From NCBI RefSeq assembly GCF_032484785.1, contig NZ_JAUETR010000001.1, forward strand, positions 124,001-188,000: a stretch of 64,000 nt of DNA, given 5' to 3'. The notes beneath the pieces are model-generated. The model had not been told where the DNA came from. It saw nothing but the letters and a program-made list of their open reading frames with translations, and searched no databases. The stretch is from Bradyrhizobium sp. SZCCHNS1050 (GTDB taxonomy: Bacteria > Pseudomonadota > Alphaproteobacteria > Rhizobiales > Xanthobacteraceae). The position numbers were made by a program, and so were the translations under genes. Positions 9,728 to 19,216 of this stretch are shown piece by piece; the first letter of the stretch is position 1, and each line of letters begins with the position of its first letter.

Positions 9728-11104
9728 TCAAACGCCGGGAAGTCTCAGCTCCGCCCGCAGTCCCCCGGTCGGGGCATCGCCCAGGGTCAGGCGGCCGCCA
9801 TAGAGCGCAGCCAGATCGGTGACGATCGACAGCCCGAGCCCCGACCCCGGCTTGGATTCGTCCAGCCGCTGGCCGCGCCGCAGCACCTGGGCGCGCTCGG
9901 CCGCCGAGAGGCCGCGGCCATCGTCATCGACCACGATCCGCAGCATCGGCGAGGCCCCGGACTGGGCCGGCGGCTCCACGGTGAGCTCGACCGAGACCCG
10001 CGAAGCCGCCCATTTGCAGGCATTGTCGACCAGATTGCCGACCATCTCCTCCAGATCCTGGCGCTCGCCGCGAAACCTCGCGGCGGGATCGGCGGTCGCC
10101 TCGACCACGATGCTGCGGTCGCGGTAGATCTTTTCCATGGTGCGGCGCAGCGCCTCGATGGCCGGCGCCACCTCCGTCACGGTGGATACGATGGTGACAC
10201 GCGCGGCGATCCGCGCCCGCTCGAGGTGGTGGGCGACCTGGTCGCGCATGACGTCCGCCTGCTCCATGACCTTGGCCGCGAACGGGTCCGCCGCATGGGT
10301 CGCCGCTTCGTTCACGATGACGGAGAGCGGCGTCTTGATGGCATGGGCGAGATTGCCGACATGCGTGCGCGCCCGCTCGACGATCTCGCGATTGGCATCG
10401 ATCAGCGCGTTGGTTTCGCGGGCCAGCGGCGCGATCTCCACCGGAAACTCCCCTTCCAGCCGCTCGGCGCGCCCGGACCGGATGTCGGCGATCGATTCGG
10501 AGATGCGTTTCAGCGGCGCGAGGCCATAGCGGACCTGGAAGATGGTCGTGAGCAGCAGCACGATCCCGAGCGCGGTGAAGGTGCCGCCGAGGTAGTAGTC
10601 GAAGCTGCGGGTCTCGTCGAAGATCTCCGAGGCATCGCCTGCGACGCTGACCAGGAACTTGCCGTCGGAGCCGAGATCCACCGGGCGCTCGACCATGCGC
10701 AGGTCCTGGTTCTCCGGCCCTTCGACATAGCCGATCCGGATCCCGGCCGCCGTCAGCTCGATCCCCTGCTCCTCCAGCTTGGGCAGCTTCTTGTCCCACA
10801 GCGAGCGCGAGGCCCGTACCTCCGGCTTCTCGGCGTCGGTACGGGTGATCTGCCAGTACCAGCCGGACAGCGGCAGCTCGAACAGCGGCTCGCCCAAGGA
10901 CTGGAATTGGCGGTCCGGCGGATCGTCGGGGGTGGCGACCTCGGCGATCAGGGTGCGGAGATAGAGGTTGAGCCGGCGATCGAAGGCGCGCTCGGTCGCA
11001 TTGCGATACACCGAGGACAGCACGATGCCGGTGATGGCGAGGATGACCACGAGCCACGCGGTCGCGGACAGGAACAACCGGGTGGCAAGTGAACTCTGGC
11101 GCAT
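9728..11104 (-). CDS. Two-component sensor histidine kinase (PhoQ/FeuQ-like)
   Basis: A 458-residue membrane kinase. Membrane helices lie at about residues 9-32 and 172-192, enclosing a periplasmic sensor of about 140 residues. HAMP-like segment 192-245. Phosphoacceptor His254 sits in HAIKTPLSVIVNEA, where the usual glutamate after the histidine is alanine. N-box EMVGNLVDNACKWA, G1 DDDGRGLS and G2 KPGSGLGLSIV are intact. The gene follows its response regulator by 62 bases on the same strand, so they form a pair. The layout and the HAIKTPL H-box fit the PhoQ-like branch that includes rhizobial FeuQ. The exact orthologue and signal are not determinable from the sequence alone. Confidence 0.92.
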   Translation of the reverse strand: MRQSSLATRLFLSATAWLVVILAITGIVLSSVYRNATERAFDRRLNLYLRTLIAEVATPDDPPDRQFQSLGEPLFELPLSGWYWQITRTDAEKPEVRASRSLWDKKLPKLEEQGIELTAAGIRIGYVEGPENQDLRMVERPVDLGSDGKFLVSVAGDASEIFDETRSFDYYLGGTFTALGIVLLLTTIFQVRYGLAPLKRISESIADIRSGRAERLEGEFPVEIAPLARETNALIDANREIVERARTHVGNLAHAIKTPLSVIVNEAATHAADPFAAKVMEQADVMRDQVAHHLERARIAARVTIVSTVTEVAPAIEALRRTMEKIYRDRSIVVEATADPAARFRGERQDLEEMVGNLVDNACKWAASRVSVELTVEPPAQSGASPMLRIVVDDDGRGLSAAERAQVLRRGQRLDESKPGSGLGLSIVTDLAALYGGRLTLGDAPTGGLRAELRLPGV

Positions 11105-11166
11105 GACCGCAAACTAGCGAAACGGCCGGCGCCCGGCCACCTCGAATGGCTGGCTCCGGAAACGGA

Positions 11167-11841
11167 TCAGGCGCCAGCGGCCGGCGGCGGGGTCAGCAGG
11201 TAGCCGAGACCGCGCACGGTCTGGATGACGTCGCAGTCGAGCTTTTTCCTGATGCGGCCGACGAACACCTCGATCGTGTTCGAGTCGCGGTCGAAGTCCT
11301 GGTCGTAGAGATGCTCGACCAGCTCGCTGCGCGAGACGACGCGGCCGGAATGATGCATCAGATAGGACAGCAGGCGGTATTCGTGTGAGGTCATCTTGAC
11401 GGGGTTGCCCGACACGCTGACCTTGCCGGTGCGGGTGTCGAGGGTGACCGGCCCGCAGGTCAGCTCGCTCTGGGCGTGGCCGGCCGAGCGGCGCAGCAGC
11501 GCGCGGATGCGCGCCAGCACCTCTTCCAGGTGGAAGGGCTTGGCCACGTAGTCGTCGGCGCCGGCGTCGAAGCCCTGGACCTTGTCGCTCCAGCGGTCGC
11601 GGGCGGTGAGAATCAAGACCGGCATCGCCCGGCCATTGCGCCGCCACGCCTCCAGCACCGAGATGCCGTCCATCTTGGGCAGGCCGATGTCCAGCACGAC
11701 AGCGTCGTAGGGCTCGCTGTCGCCCAGATAGTGCCCTTCCTCACCGTCGAACGCACGGTCCACGACGTAGCCGGCGTCGCTCAGGGCCGTGGTGAGCTGA
11801 CGGTTGAGATCCGGATCGTCCTCGACAACGAGCAGACGCAC
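11167..11841 (-). CDS. OmpR/PhoB-family response regulator (PhoP/FeuP-like)
   Basis: A 224-residue DNA-binding response regulator. The receiver domain (about residues 1-115) has acidic pocket EDD at 7-9, phosphoacceptor Asp51 (VVLDIGLPKMDG), Thr79 and Lys101 (VAKPF). A winged-helix effector domain covers about 125-220 and ends with the family signature IQTVRGLGYLL. The start is decided by the ribosome-binding site: GGAGG at 11847-11851 stands 5 bases ahead of a GTG at 11841. The longer TTG start at 11853 would place the Shine-Dalgarno sequence inside the gene. It pairs with the downstream kinase. Confidence 0.94.
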   Translation of the reverse strand: MRLLVVEDDPDLNRQLTTALSDAGYVVDRAFDGEEGHYLGDSEPYDAVVLDIGLPKMDGISVLEAWRRNGRAMPVLILTARDRWSDKVQGFDAGADDYVAKPFHLEEVLARIRALLRRSAGHAQSELTCGPVTLDTRTGKVSVSGNPVKMTSHEYRLLSYLMHHSGRVVSRSELVEHLYDQDFDRDSNTIEVFVGRIRKKLDCDVIQTVRGLGYLLTPPPAAGA

Positions 11842-12129
11842 GCTTGCCTCCAAAGCTGAACTGCACGATTTCCGCCCTCAAGATGAACCGGAAGGCCGTG
11901 AACCGTGCATGAACGGAACCCGAGCGACCAGGTTACTTTTTGGTCATCTCGATCGGGACCGCCGGCAGGGGCCGACAGAATTGGGGCGGATATAAGCTCT
12001 GAAGGACGGGCATGAGAAGACCCGCCGCACGGATGGCGGGGCTCGAACGCGGACCTGGGGGACGCGGACGGACGTTGCTCCCCCCGTTCCCCTCCCCGGC
12101 CACGTAACGGAGCGGATCGAACGGTCGCG

Positions 12130-12282
12130 TCAGGTGCGGAAGAACACGAACCAGACCAGGCCGAGCACGAGCAGCGCCAGTCCGGTGGAGATGGCCAGGA
12201 TCGCCAGGACGGACGGTCCAGGCTCACCCTGCCGCGCTTCGGTGGGGGTCTCGACGATCTGCGTCGGTCGCCTGGCTGCCAT
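12130..12282 (-). CDS. Small single-pass membrane protein, 50 residues
   Basis: ATG at 12282 to TGA at 12130. The first 25 residues are polar (MAARRPTQIVETPTEARQGE), followed by one strong membrane helix (about 26-47: LAILAISTGLALLVLGLVWF) ending FFRT. GAGGG four bases before the ATG serves as a plausible ribosome-binding site. Function unknown. It lies between the response regulator gene and the divergent ku gene. The clean topology and codon use suggest a genuine short gene. Confidence 0.6.
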   Translation of the reverse strand: MAARRPTQIVETPTEARQGEPGPSVLAILAISTGLALLVLGLVWFVFFRT

Positions 12283-12539
12283 GGTGCCCTCAGCTCGCTG
12301 TTATTCGCATTCCGAGCGGTGAAGAAGCGCTCTGTCACGCACTCCCGTTGGCAACGTCGGCAGCCAGATGATGTTCCGGGCGGCGCCCCCTGCGACGGGT
12401 TAACGCCGATCCGAGAATCTGCCGGCCAGCTTGTTGAATCCGCAGCCTCGGGTGTTATCCTCGCGGCTGCCGCGAGAACGACGCCCGCAGCAGTCCGGTT
12501 CGGAGCAAGCCGTTAGTTCGGAGTTAAGTGGAGTAGGTC

Positions 12540-13514
12540 ATGGCCCCGCGCGCCAATTGGAAGGGTTTTCTGCGCCTGTCGCTCGTGACCTGTCCGGTCG
12601 CGCTCTATCCGGCGACATCGGAGTCCGAGAAGGTCTCCTTCAACCAGATCAACCGCAAGACCGGCCACCGCATCAAATACAGCAGGGTCGATGCCGAGAC
12701 CGGCGAGGAAGTCGCCAATGACGACATCGTCAAGGGCTACAAGGTCGACACCGACACCTACATCGAGGTCACCAAGGACGAGCTCGAGGACATCGCGCTG
12801 GAATCGACGCACACGATCGAGATCGACGAGTTCGTGCCGCGCACCGATATCGACAGCCGCTATCTGATCCGTCCCTATTATCTCGTCCCCGACGGCAAGG
12901 TCGGCCACGACGCCTTCGCGGTCATTCGCGAGACCATCCGCAGCATGGACAAGGTCGCGATCGGCCGGGTCGTGCTCACCAATCGCGAGCACATCATCGC
13001 GCTGGAGCCGCTCGGCAAGGGCCTGATGGGAACGCTGCTGCGCTACCCTTACGAGGTGCGCAACGAGGAGGAATATTTCGACGACATCCAGGATGTGAAG
13101 ATCACCAGCGACATGCTGGATCTCGCCAAGCACATCGTCGAGAAGAAATCGGCCGACTTCCAGCCGGAGAACTTCGAGGATCATTACGAGGCCGCGCTGA
13201 TCGAGCTCATCAACAAGAAGCGCAGCGGCGTGACCATCGCCGCCAAGGCTGCACCGAAGTCGAGCGGCAACGTCATCAACCTGATGGACGCCCTGAAGCG
13301 CAGCCTTGCCAGCGAGGGTGACAAGGCGCCCACCGCTGGCGCCCCCGCGCCGAAGGCCAAGGCCAAGAAGCCGAAGAAGCGCGTCGAAGGCCAGCGCGAG
13401 ATGCTGCTGCCGATCAGCGGCAAGAAGGCCAAGGACGAGCCGAAGAAGGCCGAGGAGCCGAAGAAGTCGGAGAAGCCGGCACGAACCACCGCACGCTCAC
13501 GCAAGGCCAGTTGA
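12540..13514 (+). CDS. ku: Ku protein, non-homologous end joining
   Basis: A 324-residue bacterial Ku. It binds double-strand DNA ends as a ring-shaped homodimer and recruits LigD. The Ku core starts at NWKGFLRLSLVTCPVALYPA and continues through FNQINRKTGHRIKY and YYLVPDGKVGHDAF to about residue 255. The tail of about 70 residues is very rich in Lys/Pro/Ala (KAKAKKPKKR, KKAEEPKKSEKP), a type of extension known in several bacterial Ku proteins to bind DNA and bridge ends. GGAG stands upstream of the ATG. No ligD gene is in the window, so the partner must be elsewhere. Confidence 0.97.
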   Translation: MAPRANWKGFLRLSLVTCPVALYPATSESEKVSFNQINRKTGHRIKYSRVDAETGEEVANDDIVKGYKVDTDTYIEVTKDELEDIALESTHTIEIDEFVPRTDIDSRYLIRPYYLVPDGKVGHDAFAVIRETIRSMDKVAIGRVVLTNREHIIALEPLGKGLMGTLLRYPYEVRNEEEYFDDIQDVKITSDMLDLAKHIVEKKSADFQPENFEDHYEAALIELINKKRSGVTIAAKAAPKSSGNVINLMDALKRSLASEGDKAPTAGAPAPKAKAKKPKKRVEGQREMLLPISGKKAKDEPKKAEEPKKSEKPARTTARSRKAS

Positions 13515-13981
13515 GGCGTCGATACGGCGAACGACCTCCGAACCTTCGCGCGGCGCACGGGTCCTGTGCATAATGGTCGCTCGACCGCGACTCCCGCGAG
13601 TTCCAGCTGTTGCCGTGGGCACGCCATCGCGCGTGGTGTTGCGGGTCATCCACCAAGGACACCGCATCGATCGCCCCCCCAATTGGTGGAAAAAATATCT
13701 GCCTAGGTCAGGTAAGTCGATCCTGCGATGGTGGTCCGGCGATCAGGCGCGGATTTGTGATCGTTTCGACATCACTTCGATGCTTGCGGAATGATCACGT
13801 CGCACCTAGCTCTGCGGCGCGGGATGGTGATCCGGGCGTAAGCTTCCTGATGGAAGATTGATGTGCCTGATCGGTCGGGACGACGCTGGCGAAGTCGTCC
13901 CAGCCGCACGACGCGGCGTATCAGGGGGATGTGGATGTTTCAGCACGATGCGGACCAACGCCGGGCGCAGTACGCCTAGCG
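13515..13981. other. Intergenic region, no convincing gene
   Basis: 467 bases between ku and the LysR gene. The short open frames here (for example 13610-13861) lack ribosome-binding sites and recognisable protein features. A locally A-rich stretch lies near 13685-13700. The end of the region should contain the LysR-gene promoter, which I could not pin down. Confidence 0.5.
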
Positions 13982-14983
13982 ATGGCACGGGTTCAGCTGT
14001 CCGAGCTCTCCGCTTTCGCAGCCGTCGCGGATTCGTTGAGCTTCACCAAGGCGGCCGCTCATCTCGGCTGCTCCTTGCCGACCATCAGCCAGACCATCAA
14101 GAGCCTCGAGGAGCGGCTGGACGTCAGGCTGTTCAACCGGACGACGCGCAGCGTGGCCCTCACCGAGGCCGGCGAGCGCCTGCTGGCGGAGATCCAGCCG
14201 ATTCTCGAACGGGTCGACCAGGCCATCGAGAGCATCAACGCGTTCCGCGACAAGCCGATGGGTACCCTGCGCCTGACCGTATCCCGTGTGTTCGCCGTGA
14301 GAGGGCTCGGGCCCCTGATCAGGTCATTCCTGGCCGAATACCCGGACATCCATATCGAACTGGCTGTCGACGACACCAACAGTGACATCGTGCGCAATCG
14401 CTTTGATGCCGGCATCAGATCCGGCCACCGGGTGGAGCGCGACATGAAGGTCATCCGCGTCTTCGACGAGTGCAGCTTCGTTGCGGTTGCCGCCCCCGGC
14501 TATCTCGCGGCGCATCCCGCGCCGGCCGTGCCCGAGGATCTCCAGGCCCATAATTGCATCCGACATCGGGTCCCTGCCGACGATACGCTGCAGCCCTGGA
14601 TCTTCGAAAAGGGCGGCGAGCGCACCGAGATTGCCGTGGACGGCTCCCTTATCGTCAACGACTTCGATCTGGCGCTGAATGCCGCGCTCGACGGCATCGG
14701 CGTCGCGTATCTCGTCGAGCCGATGATCGAGTCGCATCTGGCCGAGGGACGGCTAATGCGGCTGCTGCCCGGCTGGCGCTACGCGACGCCCGGACTGTTC
14801 CTGTACCATCCGAGCCGCCGGCAACCGCCGATGCCGCTGCAGGTCTTTCTCGACTTCGTCAAGCGCTGGCGCAGCGGCGTCACGCTCGAGGCAATGTCGC
14901 GCGCGGCGGATTACGACGCACGCGGGTTGGTAGCAGCGACGTCACATCGAACGTCGATTCACGTCGAGCCCAACCGTCGCTGA
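13982..14983 (+). CDS. LysR-family transcriptional regulator
   Basis: A 333-residue regulator. The N-terminal winged helix-turn-helix (about residues 4-62) reads LSELSAFAAVADSLSFTKAA followed by LGCSLPTISQTIKSLEERL. The substrate-binding domain (about 90-300) has the usual two-lobed pattern. I use the ATG at 13982, because an upstream in-frame ATG at 13931 would add 17 residues not expected in the family. The domain style (SFTKAAAHLGCS, GTLRLTVSRVFA) fits the CrgA/AaeR-like branch. No divergently transcribed target is adjacent: ku is co-directional upstream and the porin lies 400 bases downstream. Regulon unknown. Confidence 0.92.
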   Translation: MARVQLSELSAFAAVADSLSFTKAAAHLGCSLPTISQTIKSLEERLDVRLFNRTTRSVALTEAGERLLAEIQPILERVDQAIESINAFRDKPMGTLRLTVSRVFAVRGLGPLIRSFLAEYPDIHIELAVDDTNSDIVRNRFDAGIRSGHRVERDMKVIRVFDECSFVAVAAPGYLAAHPAPAVPEDLQAHNCIRHRVPADDTLQPWIFEKGGERTEIAVDGSLIVNDFDLALNAALDGIGVAYLVEPMIESHLAEGRLMRLLPGWRYATPGLFLYHPSRRQPPMPLQVFLDFVKRWRSGVTLEAMSRAADYDARGLVAATSHRTSIHVEPNRR

Positions 14984-15390
14984 GATCGCGTTGCGAGGCT
15001 GGAGAGGTCAATCGCGCGTCGGCAGCGGCGCTGCGAACGCGCCATGATGTGCGCAGCTTGCGATGTGCACCGGGATTGTTCGGGATTCCCATCTAACCTA
15101 TTCACGATTATCACCATTAACAAATCGACACCGCGAGGCCAAAACCGCGGCGTGACTGCGTCGATGCTGGTGCGTGCGAGCAGCGTGTTAACGACGATCG
15201 AGTGGGCTTCGAACAAAGCAGAGCGCATTCATCAAATTGAAATTGGCTCATGCACACTTCTTTCAACCATTCCGCCGGCCGCGCTGATCGAGCCGTCGTC
15301 GGAATCAGAGGTGTGGGAGCGGCAATCTGGCGAAGCCAGAGGCGACACGCGGGGGGCCGTGTGCATCGCCGTCAACCGGAGAAACGGGAA
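14984..15390. other. Long porin leader and promoter region
   Basis: 407 bases without a convincing gene. The stretch 15090-15130 is AT-rich for this genome and contains TTAACAAATC, with a second TTAACGACG near 15187. A long regulated leader is common for major outer-membrane porins, but I could not assign -35/-10 elements. An in-frame extension of the porin to 15250 is not used because the signal peptide begins at 15391. Confidence 0.5.
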
Positions 15391-16887
15391 ATGAAGACGT
15401 TGAGGGGCCTGCTACTCGGAACGGGAGCAGTGATATTGTCCGCCGCGGCGGCGCAGGCTGCGGATCTTCCACTGAAGGCCAAAGCCGTCGAATATGTGAA
15501 GGTGTGCTCGCTGTACGGCACGGGCTTCTACTACATTCCCGGTACCGACACCTGCATCAAGCTCGGCGGCTATCTGCGCGCCGAGACCGCGCTGTGGACC
15601 AACAGCAACTATGGTGGCGCCTATTCAGGCCAGGCCGGCGCCGATAACCGCCTGAGCAACCGCTATCAGACCCGTTCGCGCCAGGATCTGAACATCGATA
15701 CGCGCACCGCGACCGAATATGGCGTGGTGCGTACCTATTTCGAGACCGTGCTGAACTGGACCTCGGGCTCCTATGGCGGTGCGGGCGCCGGCGCGACGTC
15801 CTACACCGGCGACGCCATCTCGGGCGGCATCGTCGGCGTCTACTACGCCTTCATCCAGTTCGCCGGATTCACGATGGGCAAGGCCGTGTCGACCTTCGAC
15901 GCGCCCTGGACCAACTATCCTGGCAACAATTTCGACGGCCTGGTCGGCGGCAGCGGCTCCAACAACGGCGTCAACCAGTTCACCTACACCGCCGATTTCG
16001 GCCAGGGCATCACCGCCGCGGTCTCGCTGGAAGACCAGACGCAGTTCTTCACCACCAACATCTGGAACACCTCGGGCATCACCGCGGCCGGCGTGCTCGG
16101 CGGCAATTATGGCTCGAGCAGCTTCGGCGGGACGGTGTCTCCCGACATCATCGGCATGGTTCGCGTCGACCAGGCGTGGGGCATCTTCCAGGCGTCGTTC
16201 GCCGCGCATGACAATCATGCCGCCTATTACGGCGCGTCCGAGACCTCGGGTCATCCCTCCGACAAGTGGGGCTGGGCCGCGCAACTGGCGCTGTCGATCA
16301 AGAACATCCCGACCGGTCCGGGCGACGTCGTCAACCTGCAGGCGGTCTACACCGACGGCGCGAGCCGCTACAACTTCCAGAGCCTCGCCAACACGACCTA
16401 TTCGATGTATGGCAGCACGGGCGTAGCCGGCGCCTATCAGAGCATCGGCTTCGCCGGCGTCGGCGACGCGGTGTTCGGCACCGGCACGGGCCTGTCGACC
16501 GTGCAGACCTGGGGCATGCGCGGCGCCTTCACCCACAATTGGGATCCGCGCTGGAATACGGCGCTGTACGGCGCCTATGCCCAGGTGCGCTATGGCCAGA
16601 CGGGATCGAGCCTCATCTGTGCCGGCATCGCCGCCACCGGGATGCTGACCGCGGGCTCGACCTGCAATCCCGACTTCAATCTCGGACAGATCGGCCTCAT
16701 CACCCGATGGACGCCGGTCAAGGGCCTCACCTTCTCGGCCGACGTGACCTACAGCCACCTCGACCAGAAATACTCGGGCACGGCGATTGCTCCGGCCGTG
16801 ACGAGCACGGCGAAGCCGGCCGCGATCTACCAGCTCAAGGACCAGGACACGGTGAGCATGCTGCTGCGCGCCCAGCGCAACTTTTGA
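15391..16887 (+). CDS. Outer-membrane porin, Omp2b/alphaproteobacterial type
   Basis: A 498-residue trimeric beta-barrel porin for small hydrophilic solutes. Signal peptide residues 1-23, with cleavage after AAAAQA. The mature protein begins ADLPLKAKAVEYVKVCSLYG, typical of the rhizobial porin family. A paired cysteine segment (VCSLYGTGFYYIPGTDTC) and CIKLGGYLRAE follow, then alternating aromatic/hydrophobic strands to the C-terminal strand, which ends in phenylalanine (LRAQRNF) as required for Bam recognition. GGAGAAACGGGAA supplies the ribosome-binding site for the ATG at 15391. A hairpin terminator follows at 16920-16948. Confidence 0.95.
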   Translation: MKTLRGLLLGTGAVILSAAAAQAADLPLKAKAVEYVKVCSLYGTGFYYIPGTDTCIKLGGYLRAETALWTNSNYGGAYSGQAGADNRLSNRYQTRSRQDLNIDTRTATEYGVVRTYFETVLNWTSGSYGGAGAGATSYTGDAISGGIVGVYYAFIQFAGFTMGKAVSTFDAPWTNYPGNNFDGLVGGSGSNNGVNQFTYTADFGQGITAAVSLEDQTQFFTTNIWNTSGITAAGVLGGNYGSSSFGGTVSPDIIGMVRVDQAWGIFQASFAAHDNHAAYYGASETSGHPSDKWGWAAQLALSIKNIPTGPGDVVNLQAVYTDGASRYNFQSLANTTYSMYGSTGVAGAYQSIGFAGVGDAVFGTGTGLSTVQTWGMRGAFTHNWDPRWNTALYGAYAQVRYGQTGSSLICAGIAATGMLTAGSTCNPDFNLGQIGLITRWTPVKGLTFSADVTYSHLDQKYSGTAIAPAVTSTAKPAAIYQLKDQDTVSMLLRAQRNF

Positions 16888-16919
16888 AGCTGGGCTGTTG
16901 AACCTCTGACTGCTCGACG

Positions 16920-16948
16920 AGCTTCCGGCGATGCCCCCGCCGGAAGCT
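16920..16948 (+). terminator. Hairpin terminator after porin gene
   Basis: An 11-base-pair perfect stem (AGCTTCCGGCG/CGCCGGAAGCT) with a 7-base loop, 33 bases after the porin stop. It is followed by TCGTTCG, so the U-tract is weak. Rho-independent termination is likely but not certain. Confidence 0.65.
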
Positions 16949-17086
16949 TCGTTCGTGGAGACGGGCGGCGCGTTGCGAGGGATGGGGCGAAATGCGGCAG
17001 GCGTCGTGCGGATCACGACGCCTGTGACGTGTCGGACGGCGATGATCGTGCGCTGGCTAGATCGCGCGGCGGCGTGACCCAGCCGG

Positions 17087-17252
17087 CTACTTGATCGAGG
17101 TGTTGATCGCGGTGAACTTGCTGCTCAGCCCCGAGCCCAGGCCGTTGACGGCCGCCAGGATCACGATGCTCAATCCACCGGCAATGATGGCGTATTCGAT
17201 CGAGGTCGCGCCAGCCTGATTCTTCAGGAAGCTCGCAATCAACTGCCGCATC
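17087..17252 (-). pseudogene. Flp/Fap-type type IVb pilin gene with +1 frameshift
   Basis: GGAGAGG stands three bases upstream of the ATG at 17252. The gene begins MRQLIASFLK and should continue QAGATSIEYAIIAGGLSIVI and on to a TAG at 17087, giving about 54 residues. Between codon 10 and the QAGATSIEY segment there are four bases instead of three (an AAA run at 17220-17222), so the read frame is lost. The downstream frame has no start of its own and meets a TGA just upstream of the junction. The expected product has the prepilin cleavage pattern (Gly before ATSIEY, with Glu at +5) and one hydrophobic helix. It would be a Flp pilin subunit for tight-adherence pili. A sequencing error in the A-run would give the same picture. 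Confidence 0.75.
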
Positions 17253-17637
17253 TACCTCTCCGGTCGGGCTCGATCATGGGATCGCGCCGGAACGGCGCGC
17301 GCAGGCCGGGACGGACGCCCCAGCGAAAACCCTCGGTCATCCGCTTGAACAATCAGTTAACCCGATCAGGTACCTGGCGGGCCCGCCACTCCGGCCCGGG
17401 CCCGGGCCTTGCTCTCTGATCCGGCGCGCAGCCGCGCCGCCGGCTGATCCGCAAACATCTGGATTGATTGAGCTTTATTTTCTGCCCGCACCTTCGGCAG
17501 GCAGGCCCGGCGATCGCAGAGCTCGGCCCTTGCCCGGACATATTGAGAAAAAATTCGGCCGGCCCCCGAGCCGGCCGACCGCATGATCTGCGTCAACGGC
17601 CATGGCGTGGACGGGCTTAAGGGGTATCCTGGCCACC
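17253..17637. other. Intergenic region between pilin and phosphorylase genes
   Basis: 385 bases with no convincing gene. TTAACC at about 17356 resembles a CtrA half-site upstream of the pilin gene. The self-complementary GGCCGGCCCCCGAGCCGGCC lies at about 17559-17578, shortly before the phosphorylase gene. Confidence 0.4.
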
Positions 17638-19170
17638 ATGAGCACAATAGATTCCGCCCGTCCGCAGCTCAAGATCCGCAGCGTCGCGCTCGACACCGGC
17701 CGCGAGAACGTGGTCGTGATCTCCCGCCGCTCGAAGGCGTTGCGGCCCGAGGTGTTCCGCGGCTTCAGCCGCGTCGAGCTGCGCTGCAACTCGCGGACGC
17801 TGCTGGCGACCCTTCTGATCACCGACGACGACGCACTGGTCGGCCCCGACGAGATCGGCCTGTCGGAGCCGGCGATGCGGCGCTTCGCCGAGCCGGCCGG
17901 CACGCGGGCGACGGTGTCGCCGGCGACCCCGCCCGAGAGCATGGAAGCGGTGCGCGCCAAGATCCGCGGCGAGACCTTGAGCGACCAGGCGATCGCTGCC
18001 GTGATCGAGGACCTCACCCACTACCGCTACTCCGACATGGAGATCGCCGCTTTCCTGATCGGCTCAGCCAGCTTCATGAGCTCCGGCGAGCTGCTGGCGC
18101 TGACGCGCGCGATGGCCAATGCCGGCACGCAATTGAAATGGCCCGAGCCGGTGGTGGTCGACAAGCACTGCATCGGCGGCATTCCCGGCAACCGCACCTC
18201 GATGGTGGTGGTGCCGATCGTCGCCGCCCACGGCCTGACCATTCCAAAAACCTCCTCGCGCGCGATCACCTCGCCAGCCGGCACCGCCGACACGATGGAG
18301 GTGCTGGCGCGGGTGAATGTCGGCGCCGACGAGATGAAATCGATCGTTGCGGCCTGCAATGGCTGCGTGATCTGGGGCGGCCACGTCAATCTGTCGCCGG
18401 CCGACGACGTCCTGATCTCGGTCGAGCGCCCGCTCAGCCTCGACACCCGCGAACAGATGGTCGCCTCGATCCTGTCGAAGAAGCTGGCCGCCGGCTCGAC
18501 GCATCTGCTGCTCGACCTGCCGGTCGGGCCGACCGCCAAGCTCACCAGCGGCGCGGAGGCGATGCGGCTGCGCAAGCTGTTCGAATTCGTCGGCGACCGT
18601 TTCGGGCTCAAGGTCGAGGTGATCACGACCGACGGCCGCCAGCCGATCGGCAACGGCATCGGTCCGGTGCTGGAGGCCCGCGACGTGATGGCGGTGCTGG
18701 GCAACGAGCCGTCGGCGCCTGCTGACCTGCGCGAGAAGTCGCTGCGACTCGCCGCGCATCTGCTCGAATATGATCCGAAGCTGCGCGGCGGCGCCGGCTA
18801 TAACAGGGCGCGCGAGCTGCTCGACAGCGGCGCGGCGCTCAAGCAGATGCTGAAGATCATCGATGCGCAGGGCCCGCCGGAATGCCGCAGCGAGCTCGGC
18901 GATCTCGCCTTCGACGTCAAGGCGGAGCGCGACGGTGTCGTGTCCGCGATCGATTGCCTGCGGCTCAATCGCCTGGCGCGCACGGCCGGCGCGCCCGTGA
19001 ACAAGGGCTCCGGGATCATGCTGTTCAAGAAGATCGGCGATCGTGTCGACCAGGGTGAGCCACTCTATCGCGTGTTCACCTGCGATCCGTCGGAGCATGA
19101 TCTGGCCGCAGCCGCAGCCGCCACCAACCACGGCTATGGCTTCGCCGACGGCGCGAATGGTCGTTCGTGA
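17638..19170 (+). CDS. AMP phosphorylase / thymidine phosphorylase family enzyme
   Basis: A 510-residue nucleoside/nucleotide phosphorylase. Residues 1-95 match the extra N-terminal domain of archaeal AMP phosphorylases ([18 protein letters not shown]), which ordinary DeoA (about 440 residues) lacks. The glycosyltransferase-3 helical segment begins [17 protein letters not shown]. The phosphate-binding stretch reads [20 protein letters not shown], and [20 protein letters not shown] is the AMP-phosphorylase variant of the motif. The C-terminal domain ends with [20 protein letters not shown]. Known archaeal members convert AMP and phosphate to adenine and ribose-1,5-bisphosphate, so a nucleotide substrate is likely here but unproven. 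I use the ATG at 17638. A beta-CASP nuclease gene follows 46 bases downstream, probably in the same operon. Confidence 0.85.
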   Translation: MSTIDSARPQLKIRSVALDTGRENVVVISRRSKALRPEVFRGFSRVELRCNSRTLLATLLITDDDALVGPDEIGLSEPAMRRFAEPAGTRATVSPATPPESMEAVRAKIRGETLSDQAIAAVIEDLTHYRYSDMEIAAFLIGSASFMSSGELLALTRAMANAGTQLKWPEPVVVDKHCIGGIPGNRTSMVVVPIVAAHGLTIPKTSSRAITSPAGTADTMEVLARVNVGADEMKSIVAACNGCVIWGGHVNLSPADDVLISVERPLSLDTREQMVASILSKKLAAGSTHLLLDLPVGPTAKLTSGAEAMRLRKLFEFVGDRFGLKVEVITTDGRQPIGNGIGPVLEARDVMAVLGNEPSAPADLREKSLRLAAHLLEYDPKLRGGAGYNRARELLDSGAALKQMLKIIDAQGPPECRSELGDLAFDVKAERDGVVSAIDCLRLNRLARTAGAPVNKGSGIMLFKKIGDRVDQGEPLYRVFTCDPSEHDLAAAAAATNHGYGFADGANGRS

Positions 19171-19216
19171 TGAACCGGTATCGAGCATCGATCCATCGTC
19201 CTCGGGAGACCGCCGC

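Noticed and set aside
11842..12338. Minus-strand 185-residue frame extending from the response regulator start
   Set aside because: It runs through the leader in the wrong frame, overlaps the 50-residue membrane protein gene, and has no protein-like character.
12513..12527. TTAG-N7-TTAA site just upstream of ku, resembling a CtrA box
   Set aside because: It lies 13-27 bases before the ATG, next to the ribosome-binding site, where CtrA would not act normally, and it has one mismatch. Probably chance.
13931..13981. Longer start for the first LysR gene
   Set aside because: Adds 17 residues before the helix-turn-helix that family members do not have; the ATG at 13982 is better.
15250..15390. 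N-terminal extension of the porin
   Set aside because: The signal peptide and the ribosome-binding site place the start at 15391.
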